The position numbers were made by a program, and so were the translations under genes. Under the pieces are notes generated by a model. That model was not told the DNA's origin, did no database searches, and worked only from the letters and a program-made list of their open reading frames with translations. From the NCBI GenBank assembly GCA_030148725.1, contig JASBSU010000004.1:1-64000 (forward strand): a stretch of 64,000 nt of DNA, given 5' to 3'. This document shows, in pieces, positions 6,947 through 15,211 of this stretch (its first letter is position 1; each line of letters opens with the position of its first letter). This stretch comes from Hyphomicrobium sp. (GTDB lineage: Bacteria; Pseudomonadota; Alphaproteobacteria; Rhizobiales; Hyphomicrobiaceae).

Positions 6947-7547
6947 CGCAGCAGCAACTCGCCTACTCCGAGCCAGCCGAGCGCGAGGACCACGCAATGC
7001 GCTCATCGATGTTGGCGTGCGCCAAGTCGTCGAACTCATCGAAGCGGCGGTCCGCAACGACGTGCTCGATGTTCTGCTGCGTCGCTTCGAAGCCGAGCTG
7101 CCGGCGCTGTTCCGCGTGCTGGCGCCTGCGCTTCCGGATGCCATTCCCGCGCCGGCTTCCTCTGCGCCCGGCGACTCCCCCGCGGGGAGCCGGCCGCCGG
7201 TCGCGTGCCCGGAGGCTATGCCGGCGCGGGTTCACCCTGACGCGGAGCTGCGGCTGGCAAAGGTGCTCGCCGCGTTGAAGCTCGGACACCCGAAGACGCC
7301 GGCTGCACGCGAACTCCTCGATGGCGCGAAGATGATCGTGCTGTCCGACATGGCTGCGCTTCGGGCGGCGCGCTCGCTCGTCGGCGCGCGGCTCTTTCAG
7401 TCTGACATGAGTTGCGAGCACGCATCCGGCCAGCAGTCCGAGAGCGAGCGGATGGCCGCGCCTGAGTCGCGGTTGCCATTGGCGCCTGACTGCCGTGCGC
7501 CAGCGGCGATGACCTTTCTTATCGACGATGCAGGGAGCGGCCAGTGA
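6943..7547 (+). pseudogene. Hypothetical early protein with an apparent frameshift
   Basis: The ATG at 6943 overlaps the upstream stop (ATGA), giving MTQQQLAYSEPAERED, but that frame then fails. From about 6995 the plausible coding sequence (NALIDVGVRQVVELIEAAV onward) continues in the -1 frame to the stop at 7547, which overlaps the methyltransferase start. Total length is not a multiple of three between the natural start and its frame partner. Either an indel has broken the gene, the assembly has an error, or translation starts at the GTG at 7017. The product would be about 190 residues, helical, with no known domain. Confidence 0.5.
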
Positions 7548-8524
7548 CCGACGTCAAGCACAAGCCGAAGGGCTCCTACGCGGTCATGGCTGAGCGCCGC
7601 GATCCGACCGACGCGCTCGATTTCTTTCCGACGCCGCCGTGGGCGACGCGCGCGCTGATGGAGCACGTGCTCCGGCCCTGCGACTTCGAGGGCTGCGACG
7701 TACACGACGGTTGTGCCGGCGAAGGCCACATGGCCGAGGTGCTGCGCGAGTATTTTGATGAGGTGCACGCCTCCGATGTCCGCGACTACGGCGTGGGCTA
7801 TGGCGTCGGCTCGTTCCTCGGCGAAGGTGCCGACGTCTATCGGCTGCGCGAGCGGCCCGACTGGATCGTGATGAACCCGCCGTTCAATGCCGGCATCGCG
7901 TTTGCGCGTAAGGCGCTGGGAGAGGCGCGGTTTGGCGTAGCGCTTCTAGTGCGCAACTCGTGGCTGGAATCGAAAGAGCGGTACAAACTGTTCTCGGTAT
8001 GCCCGCCGTCGACCGTCGCCGTTTTCGCTGAGCGCGTGCCGATGACCAAGGGGCGCTGGGACCCGGAAGCATCGACGGCAACCGCTTACGTTTGGGTGGT
8101 CTGGAAGCGGCCGCTGCGTCCGTCGCGTAGCGTGGCGGACCTCATGTGGATAGAGGATGGCCAGCGCAAGGCGCTGACGCGTCCCGACGACGTGCTGCGG
8201 TTCGACACCATCATCAGCCGCGCCGATCGCATCGAGTGCGGCGAGGTGTGGAGCGACCTGGATGGCTGGAACACGTACCTGCACACCGGCAACGCGCTGC
8301 TCAACTTCGCGGCCGACGACATGCTGAAGCTCGGCAAGCGCTACGCGGCGCACCCGCTCGCGAACGATACCTTGGACCGCCTGACCGGCAACATGATCGC
8401 CTGCGCCGCCGCAGCGCGTGAGAAGCGTGCGCGTGGCGTCGAGGGCGTTACCGCGCCGGGCTCCACCGTGGCGCACATCCCGCACACAGACCGAACCTAC
8501 AGCAAAGGAGAAACAGCAGCATGA
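7544..8524 (+). CDS. DNA N6-adenine methyltransferase-like protein
   Basis: 326 residues, GTG start overlapping the upstream stop. An N-terminal FFPTPPWATRALMEHVL segment precedes a SAM-binding motif I-like region (DVHDGCAGEGHMAEVL) and the catalytic NPPF motif at about residue 110, the signature of the amino-methyltransferase class. No restriction endonuclease is nearby, so it is an orphan, probably protecting phage DNA or modifying regulatory sites. The C-terminal 120 residues are less conserved and may recognise the target. Confidence 0.75.
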   Translation: MTDVKHKPKGSYAVMAERRDPTDALDFFPTPPWATRALMEHVLRPCDFEGCDVHDGCAGEGHMAEVLREYFDEVHASDVRDYGVGYGVGSFLGEGADVYRLRERPDWIVMNPPFNAGIAFARKALGEARFGVALLVRNSWLESKERYKLFSVCPPSTVAVFAERVPMTKGRWDPEASTATAYVWVVWKRPLRPSRSVADLMWIEDGQRKALTRPDDVLRFDTIISRADRIECGEVWSDLDGWNTYLHTGNALLNFAADDMLKLGKRYAAHPLANDTLDRLTGNMIACAAAAREKRARGVEGVTAPGSTVAHIPHTDRTYSKGETAA

Positions 8525-8817
8525 ACGCTAATCGCATCGACACGTCCAAGATCGGGCGCATGGACGTCCGCCAGCGTATCGCCAGCAACGAAGCGACTCG
8601 TTCCGGCATCCTGCAAGAGATTGCAGCCGCGGAAGAGCCCTATCGCGCGCGCTTCGTCGCCATCGAAGAAGAGATGGCAGCGGCGACCGCTGCATTGCAG
8701 GCCCGCCTCGACCAGCACGACCAGACGGCGGCGAACGATGAAAACGAGGTCTACGCCTTCGATGAGCAGGACCTGCCCGACCTCGAAGAGGCACAAGCAG
8801 AATACAAGGCGGCCTGA
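8521..8817 (+). CDS. Hypothetical coiled-coil protein
   Basis: 98 residues, ATGA overlap with the methyltransferase and a GGAG-type ribosome site. Strongly helical and acidic with heptad-like spacing around residues 25-75 (AAAEEPYRARFVAIEEEMAA). No family recognised. Confidence 0.65.
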   Translation: MNANRIDTSKIGRMDVRQRIASNEATRSGILQEIAAAEEPYRARFVAIEEEMAAATAALQARLDQHDQTAANDENEVYAFDEQDLPDLEEAQAEYKAA

Positions 8818-8819
8818 TC

Positions 8820-9191
8820 ATGGGTGACGAACGCGGCACCGAGATTGGCGGGAACAGCAAGGAAGTGCTGCGCGGGCGCGTCCGGCGCCGCGTCGAGATC
8901 CTCGAACAAATGGACGAGCTGAAGGAACAGCTGAAGGACTTCAAAGCCGAGGACAAAGCGGACGGCTTCACCGAGAAGGCGATCGCGCAGGTCGTCAAGG
9001 AGATGCGGAAAGGCGTCGACTATCAGGCCGACCAGCTGCAGCTCGAACTGGAGGTCGACACTTACCGCAAGGCCAACGAGTTGCCGACGACATTGGCCGA
9101 TGCGCAGAAGCTGGCGCACGACGCGGCCGAGGACGTTGCTCCGCAGAAGAAGCGGGGCGGAAGGCGAAATACCAACGAGCCATTGAACTAG
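8820..9191 (+). CDS. GapR-like (DUF2312) DNA-binding protein
   Basis: 123 residues. Residues about 15-90 match the DUF2312/GapR pattern: a long helix RVRRRVEILEQMDELKEQLK, an acidic DFKAEDKADGF turn, then IAQVVKEMRKG and a final helix. GapR is an alphaproteobacterial protein that clamps overtwisted DNA ahead of replication and transcription. A phage copy beside replication genes may support phage replication or redirect the host system. The C-terminus adds a basic tail (KKRGGRR). Confidence 0.7.
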   Translation: MGDERGTEIGGNSKEVLRGRVRRRVEILEQMDELKEQLKDFKAEDKADGFTEKAIAQVVKEMRKGVDYQADQLQLELEVDTYRKANELPTTLADAQKLAHDAAEDVAPQKKRGGRRNTNEPLN

Positions 9192-9201
9192 CGGGGCGGC
9201 G

Positions 9202-9423
9202 ATGACGGGGACCATGCAATCGACAGCGCTCGATGAGGCCGACGCGGCGCTGTTGGAGAACATCCGCGCGAAGCTCGTGAAGCTGAAGGATCTGACGCGC
9301 CTCGGCGCGCCCGGTATCCGGCAGCTCCGCGCGACGCTGCAACGGGACATCCGCGAGATCGACGTGCAGCTCGCACGGGTCGACCTCGATCGGCAGGCGA
9401 AACGCGGAGGCGGGGTGCAATGA
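9202..9423 (+). CDS. Small coiled-coil protein
   Basis: 73 residues, charged and helical (LLENIRAKLVKLKDL, then LRATLQRDIREIDVQL). It is preceded by a GGGG ribosome site and overlaps the next start by 4 bases (ATGA). Function unknown. Confidence 0.6.
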   Translation: MTGTMQSTALDEADAALLENIRAKLVKLKDLTRLGAPGIRQLRATLQRDIREIDVQLARVDLDRQAKRGGGVQ

Positions 9424-9638
9424 GCGGGACGGATTATCGTCCGATGGACGAGCTGCGCGCGGAGGGCGTGCACGTTGAAATGAAGCTGGACGACGGGCGC
9501 CAGGTCGTCGGGTGGCTCTACTGCGGTCATCCGCTGGTCGCGCGCTCGTTCTGGACGCGCGCCAGCAACGGGCGCCTCGGCATGGTGCAGCCGGTCGGGT
9601 GGCGCGATCTGCCCACGATCGCCGAGGTGGCGGCATGA
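9420..9638 (+). CDS. Small beta-rich hypothetical protein
   Basis: 72 residues with short beta-strand segments (VHVEMKLDDGRQVVGWLYCG), suggesting a small barrel. It overlaps both neighbours by 4 bases. No family recognised. Confidence 0.6.
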   Translation: MSGTDYRPMDELRAEGVHVEMKLDDGRQVVGWLYCGHPLVARSFWTRASNGRLGMVQPVGWRDLPTIAEVAA

Positions 9639-9889
9639 CGGCGGAGGTCGGAACCTGCTTAGCGCTGTTCGGCCTGGTGGCCTACGCCGGCGGCTTTGCC
9701 CTTTGGGCGAGGGCGCAGCGGCGGCACGCGGAAGTTTGGGCGATGCTCGAAGAATGCCAGCGCTGCAACGAGGACTTCGGCGAGGCCATTTCGCTGCTTG
9801 AGTACGGTGCGCGCGATGAAGCCGCCGAGGTCCTGCGGCGTTGGCGGGAGCGGCAGCTCAGCGGTGACGGAGGTCGCGCACATGCCTGA
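9635..9889 (+). CDS. Small membrane-anchored protein
   Basis: 84 residues: one N-terminal transmembrane helix (about 5-25, LALFGLVAYAGGFALW) followed by a charged helical cytoplasmic tail. The start overlaps the previous stop by 4 bases. Function unknown. Confidence 0.6.
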   Translation: MTAEVGTCLALFGLVAYAGGFALWARAQRRHAEVWAMLEECQRCNEDFGEAISLLEYGARDEAAEVLRRWRERQLSGDGGRAHA

Positions 9890-10577
9890 CATGCGGCCGT
9901 CATCAGTCAAGCCGGAAATCTTCAATGGCCCGATGGTCTACGCCATCAACGAGGGGTTCAAGACGCATACGCGGCGCCTGTTGAAGCGGCAGCCTGTTGA
10001 GCATTCGGCCGGAAACTGGACCTGGGATGCTCGGCGCGGGTCATTCGTCGGGGCATCTGGCACGCACATTGAGGGCTTTCCACGGACAGCTATCGTCCAT
10101 TGTGGATATCGCGTCGGGGACCTCCTCTGGGTGCGCGAGACGGTGCGCGCGATCGAGGACAGCGAAGGCATAGCGAACATTCGTTATGCCGCCGATCAGC
10201 ACTGGGAGCCTATCCCCGACACAGCGGAAGCCGCCGAGCGCTGGGTGAGCTTGTACGGCTACCGCGGCAAGCGCGGCGCGCCCGTGCCGGCGATCCACAT
10301 GCCGCGCTGGGTGTCGCGCCTCACGCTCGAGGTGACGAGCGTCAAGGTCGAGCGCCTCACCGATATCAGCCATGCCGACGCGATTGCCGAGGGCGCGCTG
10401 TGCGCACCGGTCGACCGTGAACTGCACGGCGCCAACGCGCGCGATCGCTTCGCAGCAATCTGGGAGGGCATCAACGGCGAGGGCTCGTGGGGAGCCAACC
10501 CGTGGATCGTTGCCGTCAGCTTCAAGGTGCACCGCGTGAACGTCGACGCGTTCCTCGCGCAACGGGAGGCAGCATGA
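9882..10577 (+). CDS. ASCH-like phage protein
   Basis: 231 residues from the ATG at 9882, which has GGAGG 8 bases upstream. It has the sequence landmarks of a widespread phage ASCH-like family: PEIFNGPMV, KTHTRR, GDLLWVRE, a PAIHMPRWVSR strand, VERLTDISHADAIAEG and the terminal NPWIVAVSF. ASCH/PUA-like domains bind RNA or modified nucleotides; the exact role in phages is unclear. Confidence 0.75.
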   Translation: MPDMRPSSVKPEIFNGPMVYAINEGFKTHTRRLLKRQPVEHSAGNWTWDARRGSFVGASGTHIEGFPRTAIVHCGYRVGDLLWVRETVRAIEDSEGIANIRYAADQHWEPIPDTAEAAERWVSLYGYRGKRGAPVPAIHMPRWVSRLTLEVTSVKVERLTDISHADAIAEGALCAPVDRELHGANARDRFAAIWEGINGEGSWGANPWIVAVSFKVHRVNVDAFLAQREAA

Positions 10578-11005
10578 CCACGAAGCTCTCGGAAGAGCAG
10601 CGCGAGAAGCTGGATGGCGAATTGAAGGCGCTGAAGGCGCTGGAGAACGGCATCCGCAAGCAGCGCGAGCCGTTCGACAGGATGCTGCGCGATGTCGAAG
10701 GGCTCGTGGCGCAAACGCTCGAGCGCTACGGCGTCGATGGCGATCCGATCGGCCATTGCGAATCCTGCGAGACGCTGCTTGTGCCTGGAGACCTTGGCTG
10801 CAACTGCGTGGACGGTCCGGTGCTCTGCGCAGATTGCGCGCCGACGTGGGGCGACCTCAAAAAACAGCTCGAAAACCCAATCGTCACCATAGACCTCGAC
10901 GTCGAGGACGAAAAGGGCGTGCCGCCGCGCGAGCATATGGCGACGATTGCCGCACACATCGCCGGCGGCGGTTCGCTCGACGACAAGATCATCCATCCAC
11001 TCTGA
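10574..11005 (+). CDS. Zinc-ribbon-like phage protein
   Basis: 143 residues. A helical N-terminus (1-58) precedes a Cys cluster CESC-x12-C-x-C-x8-CADC at about 63-90, likely binding one or two zinc ions, then an acidic segment. Overlaps the ASCH-like gene by 4 bases. Function unknown. Confidence 0.65.
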   Translation: MTTKLSEEQREKLDGELKALKALENGIRKQREPFDRMLRDVEGLVAQTLERYGVDGDPIGHCESCETLLVPGDLGCNCVDGPVLCADCAPTWGDLKKQLENPIVTIDLDVEDEKGVPPREHMATIAAHIAGGGSLDDKIIHPL

Positions 11006-11026
11006 GCCGGAAAAGGGGGGGCCATC

Positions 11027-11280
11027 GTGTTCGACAAAAGGGAAGTAGACATCACCGAGGTGTTCGCGTGGGACGCGCGGCGGGAGGAGCTGCTGACGGT
11101 GCGGCACAACCTCAATCGCTCGCTGTTCGTCGACGTGACGGTGTGGGCGATGCACCAAAGGTGTTTGCGGACATCGAGGCGCAGCTGATCGGCGAGCTGG
11201 CGGAGATCGACGCCAAGTTCCACGCCGCCGGCATCACCCCGTCGACATGGCAAGCGCCACCGGAGGGCGAGGGGGCATGA
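11027..11280 (+). pseudogene. Small early gene with an apparent frameshift
   Basis: A GTG start at 11027 has a strong GGGGGG ribosome site and opens MFDKREVDITEVFAW through VTVWAMHQ. Coding then jumps frame near 11157 and continues as VFADIEAQLIGELAEID to the stop at 11280. The junction is at CACCAAAGG, a short A-run. About 84 residues if restored. Decay and an assembly error are both possible. Confidence 0.5.
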
Positions 11281-11334
11281 GCGATCGACGGGGGAAGGCA
11301 CGAGCACTGATCACATGCAAGCCGAGGTGGAGTG

Positions 11335-11649
11335 ATGTCGAAACGCGAGGTAACGGGACTGTGGCAGCCAACTGCCGAGATGAATGACAAGCGCCGCAAC
11401 CATTGCCGGGTTCGTCTACACGACGGCCGTGAGCTTGAGGCGATCTGGGGGCCGCACGAATTCAAGTGCGGCTGTCAGGCGTGGTGCTGGGCGGCGTCGG
11501 ACAACAACTCTTACGGACTGTTCGATGTCAAGGAGTTCAAGCTGCTGGGATCGCTGCCGGTCGGTTCTCTGCCCGGTGGAGAGTGTACAGACGCCGAGCT
11601 GATTGCGGACGTTCGGGCCGAGCGTGCTGCGATGGGGAGGCTGAACTGA
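11335..11649 (+). CDS. Hypothetical protein with Cys-Gly-Cys motif
   Basis: 104 residues from the ATG at 11335 (GAGG upstream). Beta-rich first half with KCGCQAWCW around residues 44-52, possibly metal-binding; helical C-terminus. The stop and the next ATG overlap (TGATG). No family recognised. Confidence 0.6.
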   Translation: MSKREVTGLWQPTAEMNDKRRNHCRVRLHDGRELEAIWGPHEFKCGCQAWCWAASDNNSYGLFDVKEFKLLGSLPVGSLPGGECTDAELIADVRAERAAMGRLN

Positions 11650-12167
11650 TGGCACTCGATAAGCCTATCGTGACGGAGAACCTCCCGAACCTCTTTGGTG
11701 GCGGACCGCCGCCGGCGCCCATCGATCCGGACGCCGCGTTCGTGCAGCAGATCGTCGACGGCGTCGTGGCCGTCAATGCGAAGTTCTCGACGATCTTGAT
11801 CGACGCGTTTTTCGATGCGCAAAGGCTGGGCTGGGTCGCGGCGATGCTCATGGGCGTCGGCGTCTTCGCAACCGTTGCCTTTGTCTATCTGGCCACGCTC
11901 TACCTTGTCGACCGGGTGGGCGAACGGCGCCGCCTCGACCGGCTGGCGTGCGACCTCGCCAATTCCGCCTGGCTCGAGCTGTCGCCAGACGACATCGCGG
12001 AAGCCGAGGAGCGCTGGCCGCGCGAGTTCGCCTTCGCCCGGTTCGTCAATGAGCGCGCGCCGATGCGATGGCCGTTGTTGGCGTTATCAGAGAAGCAGGC
12101 GCAGCGCACGGCGCAGGCGGCGGCCGATGAGTGGTTCGAGCGTCAGCGCGACGAGGCGCGGGCATGA
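11649..12167 (+). CDS. Single-pass membrane protein
   Basis: 172 residues with one long hydrophobic helix at about 57-83 (LGWVAAMLMGVGVFATVAFV) and a C-terminal helical domain of about 85 residues. The N-terminus is Pro-rich. It overlaps its downstream neighbour by 4 bases (ATGA). Function unknown. Confidence 0.6.
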   Translation: MALDKPIVTENLPNLFGGGPPPAPIDPDAAFVQQIVDGVVAVNAKFSTILIDAFFDAQRLGWVAAMLMGVGVFATVAFVYLATLYLVDRVGERRRLDRLACDLANSAWLELSPDDIAEAEERWPREFAFARFVNERAPMRWPLLALSEKQAQRTAQAAADEWFERQRDEARA

Positions 12168-12427
12168 GCCAGGATTTCGCAGACCGACACAATGAAATGG
12201 TCGAGGAGGCGGTGGAGATCATCGCCAAACAGCCGATCGCGGCCGGCGGCGGCGTCGACGAAGTGCTGACGGTGCTGGAGGGCGTCATCGTCGGCGTCAT
12301 GACGCTGTGCATCAAGCCGTGGGGCGACGAGGAGGTGCTGGAGATGGTCATGCAGGGCGCGAGCAAGCGGCTGGCGGCGGACCGCGCGGCTCGACTTGGC
12401 AAGGCAAAGGCAGCGGGGGAAATGTGA
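12164..12427 (+). CDS. Small helical hypothetical protein
   Basis: 87 residues, helical, with a central hydrophobic segment (LEGVIVGVMTLCIKPW) that could pack in a helical bundle. It is coupled to both neighbours by ATGA/GTGA overlaps. Unrecognised. Confidence 0.55.
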   Translation: MSQDFADRHNEMVEEAVEIIAKQPIAAGGGVDEVLTVLEGVIVGVMTLCIKPWGDEEVLEMVMQGASKRLAADRAARLGKAKAAGEM

Positions 12428-13344
12428 CCGATCTTTTCTATCCCGTCACGCCCGACATGCCCGCCATCGGCGTCCGCGTCGTCGTCATGCGGGATGGTCG
12501 CGAGTTCAAAGCGGCACGCACCGTCGATAAGAACGCCCGCGCCGTGCGCTGGGCAACGGAGCAGGACGGCGAACTCGTGTGGCTGCGCGATGATCCTGAC
12601 TGCTGGCGGCCGGAGCGTCCGGACCTGTGGAAGGCGCCGCTTCCCGAGCCTTTATCCCCCGTTCGCGCAGCCGCCACGCCAACCCTGCGCGCACGTGGCC
12701 CAGAAGGGGGACGCAACCGCTATGCCGCCATGACGGCGCAAGCCGAGAAGTCGGCGCAGACGCGGGCGGAGCTGGTCGCAGAGTTCGGCGAGATAGAGGA
12801 GGGCGTCGCAGTCGCCGACAAGATGTGGTGGCTGACGGAGAAGCTTACCTACTCGCCGCGCGGCGCCATCAGCCGGCGAGAGGCGGAGGGCCGTATTGCG
12901 CGAGCCATCCTGACCGACGGCATCCGTGGTCACTACGGCGGGCCAGGAGGGCTCCGCGAGGCGTCCAGCGCGCTGGCGCAGTTCATCGCCTCGTCTCTGC
13001 ACTCGACCGATGCCGAGGACATGATTGAGCGCTTCGAGCCAACGCCGCGCGACCTGTCCGACTACATGACCGCGTTCGCGTGGTTCTCCGACCTCGATCC
13101 GCCGAACCGGCGGCGCGGCATCGGGCCGGTCTGGGAAATCAATCACGAGCAGAAGGTGCTTGTGTGGCGCGTGACGGGCGCGTCGTGGCGGCGGCTGGCT
13201 TCGCTGGCGGGCGGCAGCCACACGGGGGCGAAGAAGGTCTACGGCCGTGTGCTGGACGCCGTGACGGGCATTGCCAACCGCGCGCCGCCGGATCGGACAG
13301 CTGGCGTGCGGGAAAGGAACCGCAGAGCAAGGGCAGAGACATGA
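12424..13344 (+). CDS. DUF6362-type phage protein with an N-terminal extension
   Basis: 306 residues, GTG start. Residues 1-75 form a small domain with strands (IGVRVVVMRDGREF). Residues 80-95 are an inserted-looking peptide (AAATPTLRARGPE) found also in the unrelated protein at 23922-24992. The C-terminal part (about 215-300: FAWFSDLDPPN, VWRVTGASWRRLASLAGGSH, KKVYGRVLDAVTGI) matches the HTH-like DUF6362 pattern seen in phages. Probably DNA-binding, unproven. Confidence 0.6.
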   Translation: MTDLFYPVTPDMPAIGVRVVVMRDGREFKAARTVDKNARAVRWATEQDGELVWLRDDPDCWRPERPDLWKAPLPEPLSPVRAAATPTLRARGPEGGRNRYAAMTAQAEKSAQTRAELVAEFGEIEEGVAVADKMWWLTEKLTYSPRGAISRREAEGRIARAILTDGIRGHYGGPGGLREASSALAQFIASSLHSTDAEDMIERFEPTPRDLSDYMTAFAWFSDLDPPNRRRGIGPVWEINHEQKVLVWRVTGASWRRLASLAGGSHTGAKKVYGRVLDAVTGIANRAPPDRTAGVRERNRRARAET

Positions 13345-13628
13345 TCCAGCGTGACCTCATCGAAACGAAGGTGGCGGCCGAGCTGCGCGGTCTGGGCAAG
13401 CCGCGGACGCAGGACCAGCTTGCCGGCGTGGCCGCGCGCGTAGCGGTGCGATTCTACGAGCGGCCCTGGAACGAGGCGCGCATCTTTGCGGCGGCCGAGG
13501 GGATGGCGCGAGGGCTTTTCGGTGAGGCGTACGCAAAGGCCGAGGATGGCCAGCGGTGGGCGTGGGTCGATATGTGCGAGCGCGCCATTCGCGTGGCGAT
13601 AGAGCAGGACGAGGGGGCGAGGCGGTGA
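13341..13628 (+). CDS. Helical hypothetical protein
   Basis: 95 residues, predicted helical (FYERPWNEARIFAAAEGMA). ATGA overlap upstream and GTGA overlap downstream. No known domain. Confidence 0.6.
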   Translation: MIQRDLIETKVAAELRGLGKPRTQDQLAGVAARVAVRFYERPWNEARIFAAAEGMARGLFGEAYAKAEDGQRWAWVDMCERAIRVAIEQDEGARR

Positions 13629-14224
13629 CGATCCAATCACTCAGGACCCAATACGGTCTAACGACCGCGGCCGAGTTGCCGCCGGGCAAGCCAACCGATG
13701 ACCACGCGCAAACGCGCGTGCGCTGGTCGCGCGAGAAAAAGCACGCGTTTCGCGAGATGGGGCCGGCCGCGCTGTGCATCGTTGCCACCGATGGGCCGGT
13801 GTCAGTCGTCACCTATGACACGGGTGGCAGAGTGATCGGCCGCTTCGGGCATAATCGCGGGTGCTGGCCGGCACGTATCGCGGCGACGGCGGCGTGGGAG
13901 GACAATATCTCCGGTGCCTACGATAAGAACCCGTTCGTGCGCACTGGCGTGCAGATCCGCGTCTGGTGCGGCGACGAGCGCCGACGGGACCGGCTGGCCG
14001 AAGCGGTGACGGGGCTGCTGGCCGAGATGAGCGAGGAGGCGATGGGGCAGGTGCTGCGCTCCGGCTTCATCGACATGGGCCCGGAAGTCGACATGAGCCT
14101 GCTCGAAATGCGCATCCACGACATCGCCGAGCGCCTGGGCTTCGGGGTGTGGGACGATGAGGGACTGAGCGCCTGGCTCGACGAGATCGTCAAGCGCGAA
14201 GCGCGGCGCCGCGTAGGGCGCTGA
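13625..14224 (+). CDS. Hypothetical protein, last gene of the early operon
   Basis: 199 residues with a GTG start overlapping the previous stop by 4 bases. The N-terminal half has beta-strand segments (LCIVATDGPVSVVTYD), the C-terminal half is helical. It closes the run of coupled early genes; the next gene lies 150 bp on and looks unlike phage early genes. Confidence 0.55.
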   Translation: MTIQSLRTQYGLTTAAELPPGKPTDDHAQTRVRWSREKKHAFREMGPAALCIVATDGPVSVVTYDTGGRVIGRFGHNRGCWPARIAATAAWEDNISGAYDKNPFVRTGVQIRVWCGDERRRDRLAEAVTGLLAEMSEEAMGQVLRSGFIDMGPEVDMSLLEMRIHDIAERLGFGVWDDEGLSAWLDEIVKREARRRVGR

Positions 14225-14373
14225 CAGGGGCCGATGGAACCTTCCCGGCTCGTTAATGCTTCCGCTTGCGGAGGTCCAAAGACTCTGCTTCGTGCTAAAG
14301 TCTTTCGGGCAGCAGCCGCTTCCGGGCGTTGGCGAGGGCGCCGGTCTCCCGCGTTTGCTAAGGAAAGAACAGC

Positions 14374-14604
14374 GTGCAGGAGACCGATAAATCATCATTC
14401 GACCACGTCACGGTCGCTCTGATGGGAAGCGTATGCGAGGACGTCTGGAGGCAAGTGTGCGAGGGCATTCATTTCTTCTCCCAGGATGCCGAACAGCAAG
14501 CACGCCGCCGCATGGCGGAAGCCGTTATGATATCCGTCGCTGCAGGTGAGACTGACCCGAGCAGCCTACGTGCCATCGCAGTAGCGGCCGTGCAGGGCAA
14601 TTGA
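14374..14604 (+). CDS. Small helical protein, GETDPxSLR family member
   Basis: 76 residues from a GTG with AAGGAAAG upstream. The C-terminal segment (AEAVMISVAAGETDPSSLRAIAVAAV) resembles segments in the products at 14647, 16178, 17859 and 19722. These look like a family of short helical proteins of unknown role, repeated in this accessory region. Confidence 0.6.
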   Translation: MQETDKSSFDHVTVALMGSVCEDVWRQVCEGIHFFSQDAEQQARRRMAEAVMISVAAGETDPSSLRAIAVAAVQGN

Positions 14605-14646
14605 TTGAGCTGATACAAGGCAGCACTTGCGCTCAACGACGTACGG

Positions 14647-14853
14647 TTAGTGAACCGTGATCGTCTCTGCTCCATCAAGCACGATTTCGGCAAGCTCAGG
14701 ATCGCGCTCACCATCGATGAAAGCGTAGAACAGCTTGGCAGCGATTTCGACATCGGAGACTGACATCCGGTATGCGATCGCTTTTTCAAGGGTAATTCTG
14801 GCTGCCTCGATCAGCAGACAGAGGTCTTCATTGCTCAAGGGCGGACGCGTCAT
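14647..14853 (-). CDS. Small helical protein, GERDP family member
   Basis: 68 residues. The segment KLFYAFIDGERDPELAEIVL matches the shared hydrophobic helix then GERDP then helix pattern of the small family. Ribosome site weak. It is convergent with the gene at 14374. Confidence 0.55.
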   Translation of the reverse strand: MTRPPLSNEDLCLLIEAARITLEKAIAYRMSVSDVEIAAKLFYAFIDGERDPELAEIVLDGAETITVH

Positions 14854-15211
14854 GGCTTTTCATCTAGGTGCCGCGAACCATTCCAATGGCCCGTGTATAC
14901 CTATAACCAACAAAGCCGCCCGCCGAGCACTGGACCCTGACGGACGGCTTTTTTGCCCGATGCCACGGCACCAAGCGTCCGGTAATGCCCGAAGGCTGAG
15001 TTGGTTCCGGCCCGCTCAGAAAATTTCAGACTGACCTCGCCGTAGGAATCTGCTTCATTGGCGCTGCCGCCTCTTTCTCTCTTGCGGGGCGATGGTGGCG
15101 CCTTGGCCAAGGGCGCCAGATCAGAAGGCCCGGTGCCGTCGGCGCGGCATCGGGCCTTTAGTCGCCAGGCGCTCCGCTCTCGCATCTGCAGGGCAAGCTA
15201 TCGCGCACAAC
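14854..15211 (+). other. Intergenic region with hairpins and a probable terminator
   Basis: No convincing gene. At 14918-14957 a stem (GCCGCCCG with CGGACGGC, one mismatch) is followed by TTTTTT on the plus strand. At 15088-15110 is GGCGCCTTGG/CCAAGGGCGCC, and at 15129-15162 a stem of GGCCCG-TGCCG type followed by TTTA. An unannotated small RNA could end here. Confidence 0.4.
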
